Under the pieces are notes generated by a model. That model ran no database searches, was not told the origin of the DNA, and worked only from the letters and a program-made list of their open reading frames with translations. A stretch of DNA of 64,000 bases from Pelomonas saccharophila_A (GTDB lineage: Bacteria; Pseudomonadota; Gammaproteobacteria; Burkholderiales; Burkholderiaceae_C), in the NCBI RefSeq assembly GCF_031458095.1, contig NZ_JAVDXU010000005.1, positions 186,001-250,000 of the forward strand. Reading direction: 5' to 3'. A program made the translations under genes and the position numbers. The first letter of the stretch is position 1. Each line of letters begins with the position of its first letter. Positions 33,081-41,460 of the stretch are shown piece by piece.

Positions 33081-34042
33081 GCCACGGAGAGCGCCGCCAG
33101 CAGCACCATCGCTGCGGCGCGCTCATCGCGGCCGTTCACCATCGGCCGCTGCAGATAGAAATCCAGCGTCGGCCCGGCCGGCGTGCCGGCGCAGACATCG
33201 CGCAAGCCGCCGTCGGCATCGAAGCGCGATTGCACGCCCGTCCAGGCGCGGCCGATGGCGTCATCCAGCGAGCTGGCGGGCAGCCAGCCCTGGCGGCGTG
33301 CCGTCACGAGGGCGGCCAGGTTCATGGCCGTGACGGTCAGCTCGGGCGCGGCACCGGCATGGTCCAGCACCTGGCGCCACAGGCCGTCATCGCGCTGCAG
33401 CGGCAGGACGGCTTGCAGATGGACCTGCAAACGGGCGAGCAGCGCGGGTGAATCGGGCAGAGGCCCGGTCAGCGCCTGGGTCAACGCCAGGGCCGCGAAG
33501 CCATTGCCGCGGCCCCAGGCCACCGGCGACCCGACGGCGTGATTGAACAGGCCGTCGGCACGCTGCAGGCGCTCGGCCAGGGCCAGCAGCGAGGCGTTCA
33601 GCGCCTCGGCCGCGCGGAGCCGCTCGGCCGCGGGCAGCAGCGGCAGAGCGCGGTCGAACAGCAGCGTCGGCATGAAGAGATCGTCGGTCCAGGCGCGCAG
33701 GCCGGCGACGCGCGGGCCCTGGGGCGTGTCGACGATGGAAGCGCGCAGCGCCTGCAGCGCCAGCAGGCGAGCCGCCTCGTCGCCGTCGTCGCGAGCGGCC
33801 TCTGCAAAGGCCGCATAGCCGGCGCGCTGCGGCCATTCGTCAGGCAGCGTGGCAGGCGGGGCGGGCCGATTGGGTTTGAGTCCCAGGCGGCGCTGGGCCG
33901 CGCCGATCAGCGCGCCGACGTAGCCGGGCGACGCAGTGGCCGGGTAGCTCTCGGCCAGCTGTCGAGCGATGTTCCCTGGCGAAGCGGCGTGGCCCGGCAT
34001 CGGCAGGGCGAGAGCGGCCAGCAGCAGCTCGCGGCGAATCAC
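33077..34042 (-). CDS. Glycoside hydrolase family 105/88-like protein
   Basis: A 321-residue secreted protein resembling unsaturated rhamnogalacturonyl or glucuronyl hydrolases. A short signal peptide (RRELLLAALALPMPGHA) precedes an alpha/alpha-barrel. The family landmarks LRAWTDDLFMPTLLFD, VAWGRGNGFAALALTQAL and DDGLWRQVLD are visible; the aspartate of TDDLF would be catalytic. The start is taken as GTG at 34042 because it overlaps the chrA stop (GTGA), continuing the chain of coupled genes from the ccm operon. Why a sugar hydrolase follows cytochrome maturation genes is unclear. Confidence 0.78.
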   Translation of the reverse strand: MIRRELLLAALALPMPGHAASPGNIARQLAESYPATASPGYVGALIGAAQRRLGLKPNRPAPPATLPDEWPQRAGYAAFAEAARDDGDEAARLLALQALRASIVDTPQGPRVAGLRAWTDDLFMPTLLFDRALPLLPAAERLRAAEALNASLLALAERLQRADGLFNHAVGSPVAWGRGNGFAALALTQALTGPLPDSPALLARLQVHLQAVLPLQRDDGLWRQVLDHAGAAPELTVTAMNLAALVTARRQGWLPASSLDDAIGRAWTGVQSRFDADGGLRDVCAGTPAGPTLDFYLQRPMVNGRDERAAAMVLLAALSVA

Positions 34043-35424
34043 GCCGCCACGCCTGCCAGGCTCAGCGCAAAACCCAGGCCGGCGCACAAGCCCAGCAGGG
34101 GCATGACGCCGAGCTTGAAGCGGAACAGCGCCACGCCCGCGGCCACGGCGATCAAGGCCGAAATCCAGTCGAAGCGGCCGCTCCAGCCCTGCGGCCACAG
34201 CACATGCCAGGCGAAGAACATCGCGAGGTTGAGGATGACGCCGACGACGGCGGCCGTGATGGCCGTCAGCGGCGCGGTGAACTTCAGCTTGCCATGGGTG
34301 GACTCGATGACCGGCCCGCCGGCCAGGATGAAGACGAAGGACGGCAGGAAGGTGAAGAAGGTGACGACACTGGCGGCCGCTGCACCGGCGAGGAAGAGGG
34401 CGTCAGGCCCGAAGAGGGCTTGGGTCCAGCCGCCGACAAAGCCGACGAAGGCCACCACCATGATCAGCGGCCCCGGCGTCGTCTCGCCCAGAGCCAGGCC
34501 GTCGATCATCTGAGTGCCGCTCAGCCACTGGTGGTGTTCGACGGCGCCTTGGTAGACGTAAGGCAGCACGGCATAGGCGCCACCAAAGGTCAGCAGCGCG
34601 GCCTTGGTGAAGAACCAGCCCATCTGCGTCAGCGCGCCCTGCAGACCGTAGGCGGCGACCAGGCCGGCCATGGCAGCCCCCCACAGGCCGAGGCCGATGG
34701 CCAGCACGCGCGCCAGGCGTGCGCGCGTGAAGACGGCATGTGGCGGCGTCGGCGTGTCGTCGGCGATCAGGGCCGGGCCGTAACTCTGCTTGGCCGCGCC
34801 ATGGCCGCCGCCGAGGGCGAAGATGTGCGGCGCGCGCCGCCCGCCGATGTGACCGATGAGGCCGGCCGCGAGCACGATGAGGGGGAAGGGCGCGTCCAGC
34901 GCAAAGATGGCGACGAAGGCCGCCGCGGCAATGCCCCACAGCCAGGCGTTCTTCAGCGCCCGCGTGCCGATGCGGTGGGCGGCATGCACGACCAGGGCCG
35001 TGACGGCGGGTTTCAGCCCATAGAACAGGCCGGCCACGACGGGCAGCTGGCCCCAGGCCAGATAGACCCAGGACAGGGCGATGAGGATGAACAGCGACGG
35101 CAGCACGAACAGGGCGCCGGAGACGATACCGCCCCAGCTGCGATGCATCAGCCAGCCGATATAGGTGGCCAGCTGCTGGGCCTCGGGGCCGGGCAGGACC
35201 ATGCAGTAGTTCAGCGCATGCAAAAAGCGCTTCTCGCTGATCCAGCGGCGCCGCTCGACCAGTTCGGTGTGCATGATGGCGATCTGCCCGGCAGGCCCGC
35301 CGAAGCTGATGAAGCCGAGCTTGAGCCAGAAGCGCAAGGCTTCCCAGAAGGCGATGGATTGCGGCGGCGCGTTGATGGCTGGAGCTCCTGATGCGAGACC
35401 AGCCGCAATGTAGGCCCTGCTCAT
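34039..35424 (-). CDS. chrA: Chromate transporter ChrA
   Basis: A 461-residue inner membrane protein of the CHR family, which exports chromate and perhaps sulfate-like anions. It has two homologous halves: the first with LKLGFISFGGPAGQIAIMHTELVERRRWISEKRFLHALNYCMVLPGPEAQQLATYIG (family signature), the second with KAALLTFGGAYAVLPYV and LALGETTPGPLIMVVAFVGF. A hydrophilic loop of about 35 residues joins them. Start and stop both overlap neighbouring genes by four bases, so it is translated with the ccm operon. Confidence 0.94.
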   Translation of the reverse strand: MSRAYIAAGLASGAPAINAPPQSIAFWEALRFWLKLGFISFGGPAGQIAIMHTELVERRRWISEKRFLHALNYCMVLPGPEAQQLATYIGWLMHRSWGGIVSGALFVLPSLFILIALSWVYLAWGQLPVVAGLFYGLKPAVTALVVHAAHRIGTRALKNAWLWGIAAAAFVAIFALDAPFPLIVLAAGLIGHIGGRRAPHIFALGGGHGAAKQSYGPALIADDTPTPPHAVFTRARLARVLAIGLGLWGAAMAGLVAAYGLQGALTQMGWFFTKAALLTFGGAYAVLPYVYQGAVEHHQWLSGTQMIDGLALGETTPGPLIMVVAFVGFVGGWTQALFGPDALFLAGAAAASVVTFFTFLPSFVFILAGGPVIESTHGKLKFTAPLTAITAAVVGVILNLAMFFAWHVLWPQGWSGRFDWISALIAVAAGVALFRFKLGVMPLLGLCAGLGFALSLAGVAA

Positions 35425-36044
35425 CGTCCCTGGACCTTCGCGATGCTGTCGCGCAGCGAGGCGGCGATGTCGCTGTCGGCCGGCACCTCGGCCAGCACGC
35501 GGCGCCAGTAGGCCACCGCCGCCGCGGTGTCGCCGCGTTCATGGGCGGCGCTGCCGAGCAGGGCCAGCGTCGGTACGTGCTTGGGGTCGAGCTTCAGCGC
35601 GCGCTGCAGCAGGGTCTCGGGTTCGCCGTCCAAGCCCTTGCCCTGCACCAGGGCCAGGGTGACGGCGTGCTGGCTCAGGGGTTGAGGGTCGGCGGGGCGC
35701 AGGCGCTCCAGCTGCTCATAGGCGGGCAGGGCATCGTGGGGGCGGCCGAGCTGTTCGTAGGCGCGGGCCAGCAGGGCCCAGCCTTCGGCATCGTCGGGGG
35801 TGAGCTGCAGTCGGTCGGCGAGGCGTTGCACCATCTGCTGCACCGGGTTGGCGGGCGGCGGGTTGATGGCTTCAGGCTGGCCAAGCCGCGCATAGAGAAC
35901 GCCGGCCGCCAGCGGCAGGGCCAGGCCCAGGGCCGCGGCGCTGCGCCAGGCACGCGGACCGGGGCCGCCGAGCAAGGCCGGCGCCAGCGGCAGCAGCGCG
36001 AGCAGGGCCACGGTGGCGGCGGCGAGGACGAAGCCGGCAGTCAT
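35421..36044 (-). CDS. ccmI: Cytochrome c biogenesis protein CcmI (short form, TPR)
   Basis: A 207-residue protein with two N-terminal hydrophobic segments followed by tetratricopeptide repeats (DDAEGWALLARAYEQLGRPHDALPAYEQLERL...). CcmI is part of the haem ligation complex and presents apocytochromes. Typical CcmI proteins are about 400 residues; this one keeps the membrane anchor and a short TPR domain, so it is a reduced form. It overlaps ccmH and chrA by four bases each. Function is assigned mainly from position and TPR content. Confidence 0.85.
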   Translation of the reverse strand: MTAGFVLAAATVALLALLPLAPALLGGPGPRAWRSAAALGLALPLAAGVLYARLGQPEAINPPPANPVQQMVQRLADRLQLTPDDAEGWALLARAYEQLGRPHDALPAYEQLERLRPADPQPLSQHAVTLALVQGKGLDGEPETLLQRALKLDPKHVPTLALLGSAAHERGDTAAAVAYWRRVLAEVPADSDIAASLRDSIAKVQGR

Positions 36045-36388
36045 CGCTTGGCGTTGCGCCAGTAGACGAGGCCGCCCACGCCCAGCAGGGCCAGCGGGCC
36101 GAACCACAGCGGCACGGTGCCGCCATGCAGGGCGGGGCGGTAGAGCACCTGCTCGCCATAGCGCTGCACCAGTTCGTCCTTCAGCGCCTGCTCGCTGCGG
36201 CCGGCGGCCAGGCCCTCGCGCAGCCGGCGCTTCATGTCGACGGCCAGCGGCGCATTGGACTCGGCCACGCTCTGGGCCTGGCAGACGACGCAGCGCAGCT
36301 CCTGGGCCAGGCGCTCGACGCGGGCATCGAGGCCGTCGGCACGCGCGGCCGTCGCCAGCAAGAGGGAGATCAGCACCAGGCTACGCAC
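36041..36388 (-). CDS. ccmH: Cytochrome c biogenesis thiol-reductase CcmH
   Basis: A 115-residue periplasmic protein anchored by a C-terminal helix (PLWFGPLALLGVGGLVYW). The signal peptide is residues 1-17. The active-site motif LRCxxCQ is at C33/C36 (ELRCVVCQAQS). CcmH reduces the CXXCH site of apocytochrome c for haem attachment. Start overlaps ccmG by eight bases; stop overlaps ccmI (ATGA). Confidence 0.95.
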   Translation of the reverse strand: MRSLVLISLLLATAARADGLDARVERLAQELRCVVCQAQSVAESNAPLAVDMKRRLREGLAAGRSEQALKDELVQRYGEQVLYRPALHGGTVPLWFGPLALLGVGGLVYWRNAKR

Positions 36389-36905
36389 GCTTGAGCCTTT
36401 CGATCAGGGGCAGCAGGCGCTGGTTCAAGTCTTGCGCCGTCACCGGTCCGGTGTGCCGCAGCCTCACGATGCCGCGCCTGTCGATGACAAAAGTCTCAGG
36501 CACGCCGGTGATGCCCCAGGCCAGGCTGCCCTGGCCCAGCGGGTCCAGCCAGGTCAGCGCGTAGGGGTTGCCGTGGCGCTTCAGGAAGGCCAGGCCCAGT
36601 TCGGGCGTGTCGCGGTAGTCCAGGCCGACAATGCGCACGCCGCCTTGCTGCGCCAGCTGGCCCAGCACCGGCAGTTCAGTGCGGCAGGGCCCGCACCAGG
36701 AGGCGAAGACGTTGAGCACCCAGACCTGGCCCTGCAAGGCTTGGGCCTCGCCGTCCAGGCGCTCGAGGTCCAGTGCGGGCGCCGGCTTGCCGATCAGCGG
36801 TGAAGTGGTTTCGGCCCGCGCGTCGCGGTTCAGGCCGCGCGCGAGCAGGGCGACCAGGGCGGCACTGGCCAGCAGCGGAATCAGGGCGGCGAGCTTGAGT
36901 TTCAT
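36381..36905 (-). CDS. ccmG: Thiol:disulfide interchange protein CcmG/DsbE
   Basis: A 174-residue thioredoxin-fold protein with an N-terminal membrane anchor. The active site is C71-G-P-C74 (NVFASWCGPCRTELP), and the family's cis-proline region is GVPETFVID. CcmG supplies reductant from CcdA/DsbD to CcmH and apocytochromes. It overlaps ccmF by four bases. The TRX-like fold and position make the call secure. Confidence 0.95.
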   Translation of the reverse strand: MKLKLAALIPLLASAALVALLARGLNRDARAETTSPLIGKPAPALDLERLDGEAQALQGQVWVLNVFASWCGPCRTELPVLGQLAQQGGVRIVGLDYRDTPELGLAFLKRHGNPYALTWLDPLGQGSLAWGITGVPETFVIDRRGIVRLRHTGPVTAQDLNQRLLPLIERLKRA

Positions 36906-38839
36906 GGCGTCGACAGCGTGGGGACGAAATGAGGCTGCAGCTCGATGCCGGACGCCGCGCGCCGCCCACGGCGGTGCGCGAGGGCGCCCCACAGGCCGCC
37001 GGCGGCCATCAGCAAGGCGCCCGTCCAGACCCAGCCCATGAAGGGCTTGACCTGCAGGCGCACCGCCCAGCGGCCGTCGGCATCGGCGTCGCCGAGGCTC
37101 ACGTAGACATCGCGCCACAGGCTGCGCGAGATGGCCGCTTCGGTCATCGCGGCCTGGCGACGCGTGTAGACCCGCTTCTCGGGCGTCAGCAGCAGGGGTT
37201 CGCCGCCGCGGTGCCAGCTCAGCGTGGCGCGGGCGGCGCGGTAGTTGGCGCCGCTCGCCGCCTCCAGCTTCTGAAAGTCCAGCAGATGGCCGGCCACGCG
37301 CAACTGCTCGCCGGGCGCGAGCTGGACGTCATGCGCCTGCTCCAGGCTGCGTACCAGCGTCACCCCCAGCACGAAGACGGCCACGCCGGCATGGGCCAGC
37401 CACAGCGGCAGGCCCTGGCGCCAGGCGGCGCGCTGCCGCCAGGCCAGGGCCAGCGTGCCGCCCAGGGCCCACAGGCCGGTGGCGATGCCGGCCGCCAGCC
37501 ACAACGAGCCCTGCAGCGCCAGCGCCAGCACCGCGGCGCTGGCCAGCGCGGCCAAGGCCAGCGGCAGCAAGGGCTTCACGGCGCCGAGAGCCGCGGCCCG
37601 CCAGCGCGCCAGCGGCCCGACGACGAGCAAGGCGACCAGAGGCAGCATGAGGGGCGGGAAGACGGTGTCGAAATAGGGCGCACCGACCGACAGCCTGGTG
37701 CCGCTGATGACCTCCGCCGCCAGCGGGTAGAGGGTGCCGAGCAGCACGGTGCCGGTGGCCGTGGCCAGCAGCAGGTTGTTCAGCAGCAGCAGGGATTCGC
37801 GTGAGCCCAGCGCATAGCCTTCGGTGGCCGGCAAGCGCCCCACGCGCAGCGCATACAGCGTCAGCGACCCGCCGACGGCTGAAGCCAGCAAGCCGAGGAT
37901 GAAGAGGCCGCGGGAAGGGTCGCTCGCGAACGCATGAACCGAGCTGACCACGCCCGAGCGCACGAGGAAGGTACCCAGCAGCGACAGCGCAAAGGCCAGC
38001 AGGGCCAGCAGCAGGCTCCAGCGCAGAAAGCCCGGCCGCTTGTCGGCGACGGCCAGCGAATGGATGAGGGCCGTGCCCAGCAGCCAGGGCATGAAGGCCG
38101 CGTTCTCGACCGCGTCCCAGAACCAGAAGCCGCCCCAGCCCAGTTCGTAATAGGCCCAGAAGCTGCCGAGCAGGATGCCGCCTGTCAGCGCCGACCAGGC
38201 GGCCAGCACCCAGGGCCGGGCCCAGCGCGTCCAGCGGGCATCGGGTGCGTCGTCCAGCAGGGCCGCGACCGCGAAGGCAAAGCCCACCGCGAAGCCGACA
38301 TAGCCCAGATAGAGCAGCGGCGGGTGGGCCGCCATGCCGGGGTCCTGCAGCAGCGGGTTCAGGTCGCGACCCTCCAGCGGTGCCGGCAGCAGGCGGGCAA
38401 AGGGGTTGGACGTGAAGGCGATGAAGGCGAGAAAGCCGGCCGCCACGGCGCCGAGCACGCCCTGCACCCGCGCGGCGAAGGCAGTCGGCAGCGCACGGCT
38501 GCGCGCAGCGACGAGGGCACCCCAGGCCGACAGCATCCACACCCACAGCAGCAGCGAGCCCTCATGCCCGCCCCAGGTCGCCGTGATGCGATAGCCCAGC
38601 GGCAATTCGCGGCTCGCGTTGGCGGCGACATAGGCGACCGAGGTGTCGACCTGGACGAAGCTGGCCACCAGCGTGGCGAAAGCGAAGCTGACCAAGCCGA
38701 AGCCCACGCTGGCCAACGGCCGCGCCAGCGCCATCCAGCGCGCATGTCCGGCCTGCGCGCCCCACAGCGACAGCACGGCCTGTGCGAGCGTGACGGCGAG
38801 CGCCAGCAGCAAAGCGAACTGACCCAGCTCGGGTGTCAT
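36902..38839 (-). CDS. ccmF: Cytochrome c haem lyase subunit CcmF
   Basis: A 645-residue polytopic membrane protein that ligates haem to apocytochrome c. The haem-handling WWD domain is GWGGFWFWDAVENAAFMPW, and RPGFLRWSLLLALLAFALSLLGTFLVRSG follows. Conserved histidines flank it (AAHPPLLYLGYVGF; WGGHEGSLLLWVW). The length agrees with the family. Its ATG overlaps the ccmE stop and its stop overlaps ccmG. Confidence 0.96.
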   Translation of the reverse strand: MTPELGQFALLLALAVTLAQAVLSLWGAQAGHARWMALARPLASVGFGLVSFAFATLVASFVQVDTSVAYVAANASRELPLGYRITATWGGHEGSLLLWVWMLSAWGALVAARSRALPTAFAARVQGVLGAVAAGFLAFIAFTSNPFARLLPAPLEGRDLNPLLQDPGMAAHPPLLYLGYVGFAVGFAFAVAALLDDAPDARWTRWARPWVLAAWSALTGGILLGSFWAYYELGWGGFWFWDAVENAAFMPWLLGTALIHSLAVADKRPGFLRWSLLLALLAFALSLLGTFLVRSGVVSSVHAFASDPSRGLFILGLLASAVGGSLTLYALRVGRLPATEGYALGSRESLLLLNNLLLATATGTVLLGTLYPLAAEVISGTRLSVGAPYFDTVFPPLMLPLVALLVVGPLARWRAAALGAVKPLLPLALAALASAAVLALALQGSLWLAAGIATGLWALGGTLALAWRQRAAWRQGLPLWLAHAGVAVFVLGVTLVRSLEQAHDVQLAPGEQLRVAGHLLDFQKLEAASGANYRAARATLSWHRGGEPLLLTPEKRVYTRRQAAMTEAAISRSLWRDVYVSLGDADADGRWAVRLQVKPFMGWVWTGALLMAAGGLWGALAHRRGRRAASGIELQPHFVPTLSTP

Positions 38840-39255
38840 CGCGCGCTCGCCTGCTTCATGGCCGCGGTGGCCTCGGGCGGCATGTAGTTCTCGTCATGCT
38901 TGGCCAGCACCTCGTCGGCGACGAAGCCCAGGCCGGCCAGCCTGCCCTGGGCGACGACACCCTTGCCCTCGCGGAAGAGGTCGGGCAGCGGACCGCGGTA
39001 GCTCACCTTGACGGCTTGAGCGCCGTCGGTGATGGTGAAGCTCAGGTTGCTGCCGTCGCGTTGCACGGAGCCCGCCTGCACGAGCCCGCCGAGGCGAAAG
39101 CGCGCGCCGGCCGGTGCCTCGCCGCGGGCGATCTCGCTGGGCGTGACGAAGAAGACCAGGTTCTGGCGGAAGGCCTTCAGCACCAGGCCGCCGGCCAGGG
39201 CGAACAGGGCCAGCATGGCGAGCAGGCCGAAGAGGCGAAAGTGGCGAGGTTTCAT
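38836..39255 (-). CDS. ccmE: Cytochrome c maturation haem chaperone CcmE
   Basis: A 139-residue periplasmic haem chaperone held by one N-terminal helix (FGLLAMLALFALAGGLVL). The covalent haem-binding histidine is H120 in KHDENYMP, with Y124 as the likely axial ligand. The beta-barrel core includes RFRLGGLVQAGSV and FTITD. Overlaps ccmD and ccmF by four bases each. Confidence 0.96.
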   Translation of the reverse strand: MKPRHFRLFGLLAMLALFALAGGLVLKAFRQNLVFFVTPSEIARGEAPAGARFRLGGLVQAGSVQRDGSNLSFTITDGAQAVKVSYRGPLPDLFREGKGVVAQGRLAGLGFVADEVLAKHDENYMPPEATAAMKQASAR

Positions 39256-39350
39256 CGGTGCAGAGACCAGAGTTCGATGGCGATGCCGACGGCCACGGCC
39301 GCGAGCGAGGCCCAGACATAGGGCGCGTGGGTGCCGAAGAGTTCCGTCAT
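39252..39350 (-). CDS. ccmD: Haem exporter small subunit CcmD
   Basis: A 32-residue single-helix protein (HAPYVWASLAAVAVGIAIELW is its membrane span region) encoded between ccmC and ccmE, overlapping each by four bases. CcmD joins the CcmABC complex and helps release holo-CcmE. The very small size and the Y-V-W-x-S/A pattern fit the family, and every ccm operon of this order carries it here. Confidence 0.88.
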   Translation of the reverse strand: MTELFGTHAPYVWASLAAVAVGIAIELWSLHR

Positions 39351-40099
39351 GCCAGGCTCCCGAGGGCGCGCGGCCAATGGGCTTCCGACTCGACACGCGC
39401 CTGCAGTTGCCGCCTGGCGCGCCTCAGCACCGCTGCGCCGGCGTAGGACCAGAAGCCCAGCGTTGACAGCAGCAGGCCGGCCAGCATCTCGGGCGCAATC
39501 GCGCTGCCGCGCGTGCTGATGGAGGCGCCCTGGTGCAGGGTGTTCCACCAGCTGACGGAGAAATACAGCACCGGCAGGTTCAGCGCCCCCACCAGGGCCA
39601 GCAGCGCACCGGCCTGGTCGCCGCGCTTGGGGTCGTCGGGCGTGTCGACGGCCGAGGTCAGGGCGATGAAGCCGATGTAGAGCAGGGCCAGCAGCAGGGC
39701 CGAGGTCAGGCGCGCATCCCAGACCCACCAGGCGCCCCAGGTGGGCCGGCCCCAGAGCGAACCGGTCAGCAGCGTCAGCACGGCGAACAGGGCGCCGGTG
39801 GGGGCGAGTGAGCGCATCAGCACAAAGGCCAGCCGCGTCTTCCAGGCCAGGCCCCAGAGGGCCCAGAAAGCCATGGCGGCATAGCAGACCATCGCGATCC
39901 AGGCCGCAGGCACATGCAGATAGAGGATGCGGTAGGCCTCGCCCTGCTGGGCATCGGTGGGCGCGATGAAGAGGCCGAGCGTGAGGCCCAGACCGATGCC
40001 GAGGGCGGCGGCGACCCACAGCAGGGGCAGCAGCCGACCGGTCAGCGTCAGGAAGTGGGCAGGGCTGGCGTAGCGCCAGAGCGGATGGGGTGGGCTCAT
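39347..40099 (-). CDS. ccmC: Haem exporter protein CcmC
   Basis: A 250-residue membrane protein with six helices that loads haem onto CcmE. The WWD signature is GRPTWGAWWVWDARLTS, flanked by the haem-ligand histidines (LYLHVPAAWIAM and WWNTLHQGASI). It begins one base after ccmB stops and overlaps ccmD by four bases. Confidence 0.96.
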   Translation of the reverse strand: MSPPHPLWRYASPAHFLTLTGRLLPLLWVAAALGIGLGLTLGLFIAPTDAQQGEAYRILYLHVPAAWIAMVCYAAMAFWALWGLAWKTRLAFVLMRSLAPTGALFAVLTLLTGSLWGRPTWGAWWVWDARLTSALLLALLYIGFIALTSAVDTPDDPKRGDQAGALLALVGALNLPVLYFSVSWWNTLHQGASISTRGSAIAPEMLAGLLLSTLGFWSYAGAAVLRRARRQLQARVESEAHWPRALGSLA

Positions 40100-40100
40100 G

Positions 40101-40763
40101 TCAATCCAGCATCAAGGACAGGGCGGCCGAGGTGGCCCAGGGAGCGAGGGCCAGCAGCACGGCCAGCCAGGCGCCGAGCAGCAGCAGGGCCGTGTCGGCG
40201 TTGGCGCCGCCTTGCGCCGCCGCCGTGCCGAAGACCAGCACCGGCACCTCCAGCGGCAGCAGCAGCAAGGCCAGCAGGCCGGCACCGGCACGCGCGTGCA
40301 GCACCAGGGCCGCGCCCAGGCCGCCGAGCAGGGCCAGGGCCGGTGTGCCCAGCAGCAGGCTCTGGGCCAGCGGGGCGGGGTCTTCGATGCCGAAGGCCAG
40401 GGCCAGCAGCGGGGTGACCAGCACCAGGGGCAGGCTGCTTAAGGCCCAGTGCACGGCCAGCTTCAGCGCCACGGCCAACGGGCGCGGCAGCGGCGCCAGC
40501 CACCATTGCTCCAGGCTGCCGTCGGCGAGGTCGGGCGCGAACAGCCGCGGCAGGGCCAGCAGGCTGGCCAGCAGGGCGGCGATCCACAGCAGGCCCGGTG
40601 CCAATTCGCGCAGCCGCGCCGGTTCGGGCCCGAGGCCGAGGGGGAACATGGCCGCCACGCCGACGACAAAGCCCAGCGGCGTCAGCCATTCGGCGGGCTG
40701 GCGCCAGGTGCTGGACCACTCCCGCCGGGCCAGGGCCGCGGCGGCTTGGAGGGCGGCGCCCAT
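40101..40763 (-). CDS. ccmB: Haem exporter permease CcmB
   Basis: A 220-residue inner membrane protein with about six helices, the permease partner of the CcmA ATPase. The N-terminal RREWSSTWRQPAEWLTPLGFVVGVAAMFPLG and the LPRLFAPDLADGSLEQWWLAPLP segment are characteristic. The start codon shares one base with the ccmA stop (TGATG). Confidence 0.95.
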   Translation of the reverse strand: MGAALQAAAALARREWSSTWRQPAEWLTPLGFVVGVAAMFPLGLGPEPARLRELAPGLLWIAALLASLLALPRLFAPDLADGSLEQWWLAPLPRPLAVALKLAVHWALSSLPLVLVTPLLALAFGIEDPAPLAQSLLLGTPALALLGGLGAALVLHARAGAGLLALLLLPLEVPVLVFGTAAAQGGANADTALLLLGAWLAVLLALAPWATSAALSLMLD

Positions 40764-41383
40764 CAAGGCCTCCCGAGCTGCAGGCTGCGAACGCTGCGCT
40801 TGAGCGGCAGGGCCTGGTGGCTGGTGAAGACGACGCTGCCACCTTCGTCGGCATGCCGGTCCAGGCGCTGGGCCAGGCGGTCGGCCATGGCCGTATCCAG
40901 GGCCGCCAGTGGTTCGTCCAGCACCCACAGCGGCGCCACCCGGGGCAGCCACAGCTGGGCCAGGGCGGCGCGGCGGCGCTGGCCCTCGGACAGCTGGGCC
41001 AGGCGCAGGCCGGCGGCGTCGTCCAGGCCGACGGGCGCCAGCGCCGCCAGGGCCTCGCCTTGCGTGCAAGGGTGCCCGGCGAGTGCGGCGCTGCTGCGCA
41101 ATTGCTCGATGACGGACAGCACGTCCTTGAGCCCGGGCCGGTGGCCGATGTAGAGCAGCTCGCGCTCCACATGCAGCCGCCCGGCGCGCGGGGTGCTCAA
41201 GCCGCAGATCAGGCGCAGCAGGCTGGTCTTGCCGCTGCCATTGGCGCCCTGGACCCACAGCAGCTGGCCCGGATGCAGGGCCAGGTCCAGCCCCTCGAAC
41301 AGCGGCCGCGCGCCACGCGACTGGCCAACGCGCTGCAGGATGAGCACGGGCGGCGCGGCGAGGGAGGCGGGGACGAGGGACAT
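40763..41383 (-). CDS. ccmA: Haem exporter ATP-binding protein CcmA
   Basis: A 206-residue ABC ATPase that drives release of haem-loaded CcmE from CcmC. Walker A is GANGSGKTS, the signature is LSEGQRRR, and Walker B is LWVLDEPLAALD. The start at 41383 follows a GGGA-rich stretch; an upstream in-frame start adds 12 residues without support. It is the first gene of the operon ccmABCDEFGHI-chrA-GH105. The 77 bases to the next upstream gene hold a plausible promoter but no clear hexamers. Confidence 0.95.
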   Translation of the reverse strand: MSLVPASLAAPPVLILQRVGQSRGARPLFEGLDLALHPGQLLWVQGANGSGKTSLLRLICGLSTPRAGRLHVERELLYIGHRPGLKDVLSVIEQLRSSAALAGHPCTQGEALAALAPVGLDDAAGLRLAQLSEGQRRRAALAQLWLPRVAPLWVLDEPLAALDTAMADRLAQRLDRHADEGGSVVFTSHQALPLKRSVRSLQLGRP

Positions 41384-41460
41384 GCCCGCCACTCTAGGCA
41401 GCGGGCCGTGCCGCGCCAACGAAGCAAAACGACTGAGCTAGTGCAGTTGGCGTTGGCTCT

